Below, in pieces: positions 7,040 to 9,274 of a stretch of 9,274 bases of DNA. Both the position numbers and the translations under genes were made by a program. Positions within the stretch are counted from its first letter, which is position 1. Each line of letters begins with the position of its first letter. Origin of the DNA: Natronomonas sp. (GTDB lineage: Archaea > Halobacteriota > Halobacteria > Halobacteriales > Haloarculaceae); NCBI GenBank assembly GCA_007121575.1, contig SKKJ01000152.1:1-9274 (forward strand), in the 5' to 3' direction. Below the pieces are notes generated by a model, which had not been told where the DNA came from, did not search any database, and saw only the letters and a list, made by a program, of their open reading frames with translations.

Positions 7040-7168
7040 ATGGTGAGCGATCCGATCGAGGGGCTGCTCAGATATTGGGGTGCGCTCGGTACTGACTGGC
7101 AGGGCGTACTCGTCGGAGTCACGATCGTCGCCCTCGTCGGGCTGTTCGGTGTTTCGGTTCCATGGTAG
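7040..7168 (+). CDS. 42-residue single-helix membrane microprotein, overlapping yeiH
   Basis: The ATG at 7040 opens a 42-codon frame ending in TAG at 7166-7168. The product has a short polar front (MVSDPIEGLLRYWGALGTDW), then a hydrophobic stretch of about 20 residues (QGVLVGVTIVALVGLFGV, 21-38) ending SVPW. This makes it a predicted single-pass membrane protein. Three facts support it as real. A TATA box sits about 28 bases before its ATG. The hydrophobic design is coherent and its codons suit the organism. Its stop overlaps the next start in the string ATGGTAG (7162-7168), the usual layout for translational coupling. I do not recognise the family. Its position suggests an accessory or small subunit of the YeiH transporter, or a coupling leader, but this is inference. 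Confidence 0.68.
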   Translation: MVSDPIEGLLRYWGALGTDWQGVLVGVTIVALVGLFGVSVPW

Positions 7169-8151
7169 CCGACACGGGACGGGTGCTCGCCGGCCTCGCC
7201 GTTCTTTTAATCGGCGCGCTTTCGGCTCGCTGGCTGTCGGCTCTGATCGGCGTTAACGAGTTACTGCTGGCGATCGCGCTCGGCGTCGTGTTGACGAATT
7301 CGCTCGGCGTTCCCGACGCGATCCGCCCCGGTATCGCGACGCATTCCGTCTGGCTCGCCGCCGGAATCGTTCTTCTCGGGGCGTCGTTGACTGTCGACTC
7401 GATCATCGAAACCGGCGGAACTGTCCTCTTGTTGTTGGTCGGGACGGTGACGGTGACGCTTCTCACCGCGGAAGCGATCGCCCGAAACGTCGCCGGGCTC
7501 TCCGATCGGTTTAGCTCGCTGCTCGCCTCGGGTGCCGGTGTCTGTGGCGTTTCCGCGGTCGTCGCCGTCGGCGGCGCGATCCGAGCCCGAGATACCCAAA
7601 TCGCCTACGCGGCCGGCGTCGTCCTGCTGGTCGATGCGGTCACGATCGTCGTCTATCCGATCGTCGGCTCGCTGCTTCAGCTCCCCGCACACGTCTTCGG
7701 TGTCTGGGCAGGGATCAGTATGCTCTCGACAGGTCCCGTCGTCGCCGTCGGCTTCGCGCACTCGGAGGTCGCCGGGCAGTGGGCGACGGTGACCAAACTC
7801 GCTCGAAACGCCCTGATCGGCGTCATCGCGCTCGGCTATGCGACCTATTATGCGCGTCGAGAGAGCGGCGGATCGGTTTCGCCGAGAATCTTGTGGACCA
7901 ACTTTCCGAAGTTCGTGTTGGGATTTCTCGCTTTGATCGCGCTCGCCAGCGCCGGTGTCTTCTCGTCGACGCAGATCGCCTCGATTGAAAACGCGGTCAA
8001 CTGGCTGTTTTTGTTCGCGTTCGTCGGTCTCGGAACCGAGATTCGCCTCGAAGAGCTCAGACGGACCGGAGCAACCCCCGCACTCGTCGTGTTCGCGACG
8101 ATCGCACTCGTGAGCGCGCTTTCGCTCATCGCCGCGCTCGCTGTGCTGTGA
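7162..8151 (+). CDS. YeiH/UPF0324 family putative sulfate exporter
   Basis: This is a 329-residue, very hydrophobic protein with about nine to eleven membrane helices and no soluble domain, close to the usual family length. Family landmarks are visible. GIVLLGASLT lies at 68-77. The conserved cysteine-containing helix ASGAGVCGVSAVVA lies at 122-135 (C128), where other members usually read ASGxxxCGASAI. WAGIS is at 182-186, TKLARN at 211-216, FPKFVLGF at 248-255, and a GLGTEI-L motif near 289-296. YeiH-like proteins have been classed as putative sulfate or sulfur-oxyanion exporters and appear near taurine/sulfur genes in some bacteria; transport has not been firmly shown for most. It sits in the cytoplasmic membrane. 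ATG 7162 overlaps the preceding microprotein gene by seven bases, and no promoter lies directly before it, so it is probably translated from the shared message. Its stop is 27 bases from that of the convergent SWIM gene. Confidence 0.88.
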   Translation: MVADTGRVLAGLAVLLIGALSARWLSALIGVNELLLAIALGVVLTNSLGVPDAIRPGIATHSVWLAAGIVLLGASLTVDSIIETGGTVLLLLVGTVTVTLLTAEAIARNVAGLSDRFSSLLASGAGVCGVSAVVAVGGAIRARDTQIAYAAGVVLLVDAVTIVVYPIVGSLLQLPAHVFGVWAGISMLSTGPVVAVGFAHSEVAGQWATVTKLARNALIGVIALGYATYYARRESGGSVSPRILWTNFPKFVLGFLALIALASAGVFSSTQIASIENAVNWLFLFAFVGLGTEIRLEELRRTGATPALVVFATIALVSALSLIAALAVL

Positions 8152-8178
8152 GACCACCGGCCACCTGTAGATCTCCGC

Positions 8179-8526
8179 TCACAGAAACTCTCGAACTTCC
8201 GAATACCACATGTCGTGATAATCGACCGCGTCGAGCTGTCGAGCGATCTTCGTCGCGATGACGTGCCAACAGAGCTGCGTCGGATCGTCGGGATCGAGGT
8301 TGTAGCGGCTGTCTTCACAGTCGCACAGCTCACCTTCGATGACGTACTCTTCGGAGTGACCGACGACGACGGTAAAATCGCGATACTCTTTGATACGCTC
8401 TTCGCTGACCGCTTCGATCGCTTTCACTCCGCGGTCGCCGTGGATCTCGATGATTCTCTCGGCGGCCTCGCTCGTGAGCCCGCCGGATTCCTCGAGCAGC
8501 CGTTCCCACTCATCGACCGCGGTCAC
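8179..8526 (-). CDS. SWIM zinc-finger protein, small
   Basis: The frame encodes about 115 residues from the GTG at 8526, or 124 from a TTG at 8553. No ATG is available, as an in-frame TGA lies at 8569-8571. From the GTG, the zinc-binding set is C68, C70, C86 and H88, giving CxC-x15-CxH, the SWIM motif. It lies in CDCEDSRYNLDPDDPTQLCW followed by HVIA. Before it is a charged helical region and a strand segment (YRDFTVVVG), after it DYHDMWYSEVREFL. SWIM modules bind DNA or protein partners, and small archaeal SWIM proteins have been linked to recombinase paralogues, but nothing here indicates a partner. The start is uncertain: a TATA-like AGTAATTG at 8570-8577 is too close to TTG 8553 for leaderless spacing and would give GTG 8526 a leader of about 20 bases. 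The gene is convergent with yeiH and probably monocistronic. Confidence 0.8.
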   Translation of the reverse strand: MTAVDEWERLLEESGGLTSEAAERIIEIHGDRGVKAIEAVSEERIKEYRDFTVVVGHSEEYVIEGELCDCEDSRYNLDPDDPTQLCWHVIATKIARQLDAVDYHDMWYSEVREFL

Positions 8527-8554
8527 GACTCCGTATTTCGGAGCCGTCGGCAAA

Positions 8555-8584
8555 ACAGATTCGGTCGATCAATTACTGATCTGT
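8555..8584. repeat. Nested inverted repeats upstream of the SWIM gene
   Basis: Two symmetric pairs are nested around the TATA-like string of the SWIM gene. ACAGAT (8555-8560) pairs with ATCTGT (8579-8584), and GATCA (8567-8571) pairs with TGATC (8577-8581). The two pairs do not share one centre, so a single clean hairpin is not formed. A regulatory role is possible from position but unsupported otherwise. Confidence 0.25.
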
Positions 8585-8669
8585 GCACCTGTTGACGATC
8601 GTGGCCGGCATCGAACAACCGGTAAGGAGCTCCTACTCCTCGCCACCGTCCCGAGTAGTCAACTCATAC

Positions 8670-8677
8670 TAATAATT
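8670..8677 (+). promoter_or_regulatory. TATA-like box of the 38-residue microprotein gene
   Basis: TAATAATT is centred 25-26 bases before the ATG at 8699. It matches leaderless spacing in an otherwise GC-rich region and is the main sign that the short gene downstream is expressed. Confidence 0.55.
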
Positions 8678-8698
8678 CCTCGACCGCTTTACACTGGT

Positions 8699-8815
8699 AT
8701 GGCACAGCTACGAACCCGCCTGCTATCGATCATTGGTATCGTCCTCGCGATTCTCACGGTCCGCGCGCTGCGCAAACGACGCTCGAAACCAAACGATCCC
8801 GACGCCGCTGCGTAG
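8699..8815 (+). CDS. 38-residue predicted membrane microprotein
   Basis: The ATG at 8699 opens a 38-codon frame ending in TAG. The product begins MAQLRTR, has one hydrophobic segment (LLSIIGIVLAILTVRAL, about 8-24), then a strongly basic patch (RKRRSK, 25-30) and an acidic/Ala tail (PNDPDAAA). The layout suits a single-pass or membrane-anchored protein with a positively charged cytoplasmic tail. The frame extends further upstream without a stop, but that part is antisense to the SWIM gene and its promoter. The TATA-like box 25 bases before this ATG fixes the start. No family is recognised and no function can be given. Both neighbours are probably transcribed separately. Confidence 0.55.
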   Translation: MAQLRTRLLSIIGIVLAILTVRALRKRRSKPNDPDAAA

Positions 8816-8887
8816 TCCCCCGGATAACGATTCTGTCGAAACCCTCATCGCCTGACTGGATTGGCGTGCTGAATACAGAGATTCCAT

Positions 8888-8924
8888 GTTACAGATTGGT
8901 GTTCTATTAACTCCAATCTGTCAC
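8888..8924. repeat. Stem-loop: 12-base arms with one mismatch
   Basis: GTTACAGATTGG (8888-8899) pairs with CCAATCTGTCAC (8913-8924) with a single mismatch, and the inner nine bases match perfectly. The loop is 13 bases and AT-rich. The surrounding bases (about 8867-8930) are clearly more AT-rich than the coding regions. It directly precedes a 5'-truncated gene remnant. It could be the edge of a small mobile element or a transcript-end hairpin; no transposase or direct repeats were found to decide. Confidence 0.55.
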
Positions 8925-9162
8925 AAACTATCTGGTGTGTACGGAGAGCGCAGATATCAAGGTCGGAGCGGACTTCCGGTCTCCCCGGACGACGGGCCAG
9001 CAGCCACGCGGGACGACCCTGTTTAACTGGTATCTTGCACAACTGGTGCGAGGTGCACACAGCGATGGCCGGCTCACCGAGGACTTCTACGCCGTGATCA
9101 ACATGGAACGGCCCCACTCTCTGTTCCTCCCTTGGGTGTTGTGGCGAGTGTTCGGGCCGTGA
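8911..9162 (+). pseudogene. C-terminal remnant of an FAD-dependent monooxygenase-like gene
   Basis: The frame opens after a TAA at 8908-8910 and ends at TGA 9160-9162. Its deduced product reads ADFRSPRTTGQQPRG, then NWYLAQLVRGAHSDGRLTED, then RPHSLFLPWVLWRV. From memory this order (ADFR-P-T-G-PRG, then W/RY-x-x-L, A-x-x-D, and a closing P-x-SL-x-x-P-x-x-x-RV) matches the C-terminal region of FAD-dependent monooxygenases/epoxidases of the PheA/UbiH-related class. Those proteins are normally several hundred residues with an N-terminal GxGxxG FAD site. Here only about 75-80 residues remain, with no FAD domain, no credible start (a GTG at 8935 is the first), no promoter, and a stem-loop immediately upstream. 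I read it as a 5'-truncated fragment left by deletion or insertion. Homology was judged by eye only. Confidence 0.5.
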
Positions 9163-9274
9163 GAACAGTGGAACGCACGATCGCAACGAACCGGTTACTC
9201 GGGCGCTGTGTGGTTACAGGATCCGACACAATCTGCGATTCCGGCACGACTTCGGCCACGTAATGGCCGGTCGA
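9163..9274. other. Unassigned right-edge sequence
   Basis: No convincing gene, TATA box or RNA was seen here. A minor inverted repeat CGGCCA (9253-9258) / TGGCCG (9264-9269) is present, and an ATG at 9263 has only four codons before the edge and no TATA-like string at the right distance. A minus-strand frame is open through the stretch but has no recognisable features. Confidence 0.4.

Noticed and set aside
7261..8157. Minus-strand open frame of 298 codons
   Set aside because: Antisense shadow of the YeiH gene; the product is low-complexity Arg/Asp/Glu-rich, while the plus strand encodes clear membrane helices and family motifs.
8625..8634. Perfect palindrome AGGAGCTCCT between the SWIM and microprotein genes
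   Set aside because: Ten-base palindromes with GC-rich content are expected by chance and it is not placed at either promoter core.
8845..9186. Minus-strand frame of 113 codons near the right edge
   Set aside because: No recognisable motif, it runs through the stem-loop, and the opposite strand shows a plausible monooxygenase tail.
9263..9274. ATG at 9263 as start of a further plus-strand gene
   Set aside because: Only four codons are visible and no TATA-like string lies about 26 bases upstream.

Overview
The window looks like a piece of haloarchaeal (Halobacteria) chromosome. The basis is high GC, acidic Asp/Glu-rich proteins, and mostly leaderless-style promoters with a TATA-like box centred about 25-28 bases before the start codon and no Shine-Dalgarno sequence. 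It also carries a PIN-PilT-KH ATPase of the COG1855 type and small SWIM zinc-finger and DsrE-type proteins of the kind common in halophilic archaea. No rRNA, tRNA, CRISPR array or intact transposon was seen.

Layout. At the left edge is the 5' half of a LarE-type sulfur transferase gene (minus strand, runs off the window). It is divergent from a DsrE-family sulfur-relay-like gene (513-866, plus), and the 77-base shared region holds a strong TATA box followed by a TTGTG-N9-CACAA inverted repeat. Next comes a 12-helix MFS transporter with monocarboxylate/oxalate-formate-porter-like motifs (1003-2271, plus). It converges on two minus-strand peptidase genes: an M32 carboxypeptidase Taq-type enzyme (2306-3805) and, upstream of it, an M20 DapE/ArgE-type amidohydrolase (3891-4970). 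A divergent promoter region separates the M20 gene from the PIN-PilT-KH ATPase (5091-6938, plus).

After that a promoter drives a two-gene unit: a 42-residue single-helix membrane protein (7040-7168) whose end overlaps the start of a YeiH/UPF0324 'putative sulfate exporter' family protein (7162-8151). A convergent SWIM zinc-finger gene (about 8179-8526, minus) follows. A 38-residue membrane microprotein (8699-8815, plus) has its own well-placed TATA-like box. The last 450 bases are less ordered: an AT-richer stretch with a near-perfect 12-base-arm stem-loop, then a 5'-truncated remnant that reads like the C-terminus of an FAD-dependent monooxygenase, then about 110 bases with nothing recognisable.

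How the genes fit together. The two peptidases plausibly act in cytoplasmic peptide turnover and may be co-transcribed. LarE and DsrE both handle activated sulfur in known relatives, and the YeiH family has been proposed to export sulfur oxyanions, but these genes are several kilobases apart and no single pathway is shown. LarE beside a monocarboxylate-porter-like MFS would suit lactate metabolism, which is only an inference. No wholly new multi-gene system is evident. The best leads are the two unlisted microproteins, the coupled microprotein-YeiH unit, the candidate operator in front of the DsrE gene, and the stem-loop/gene-remnant junction near the right edge.
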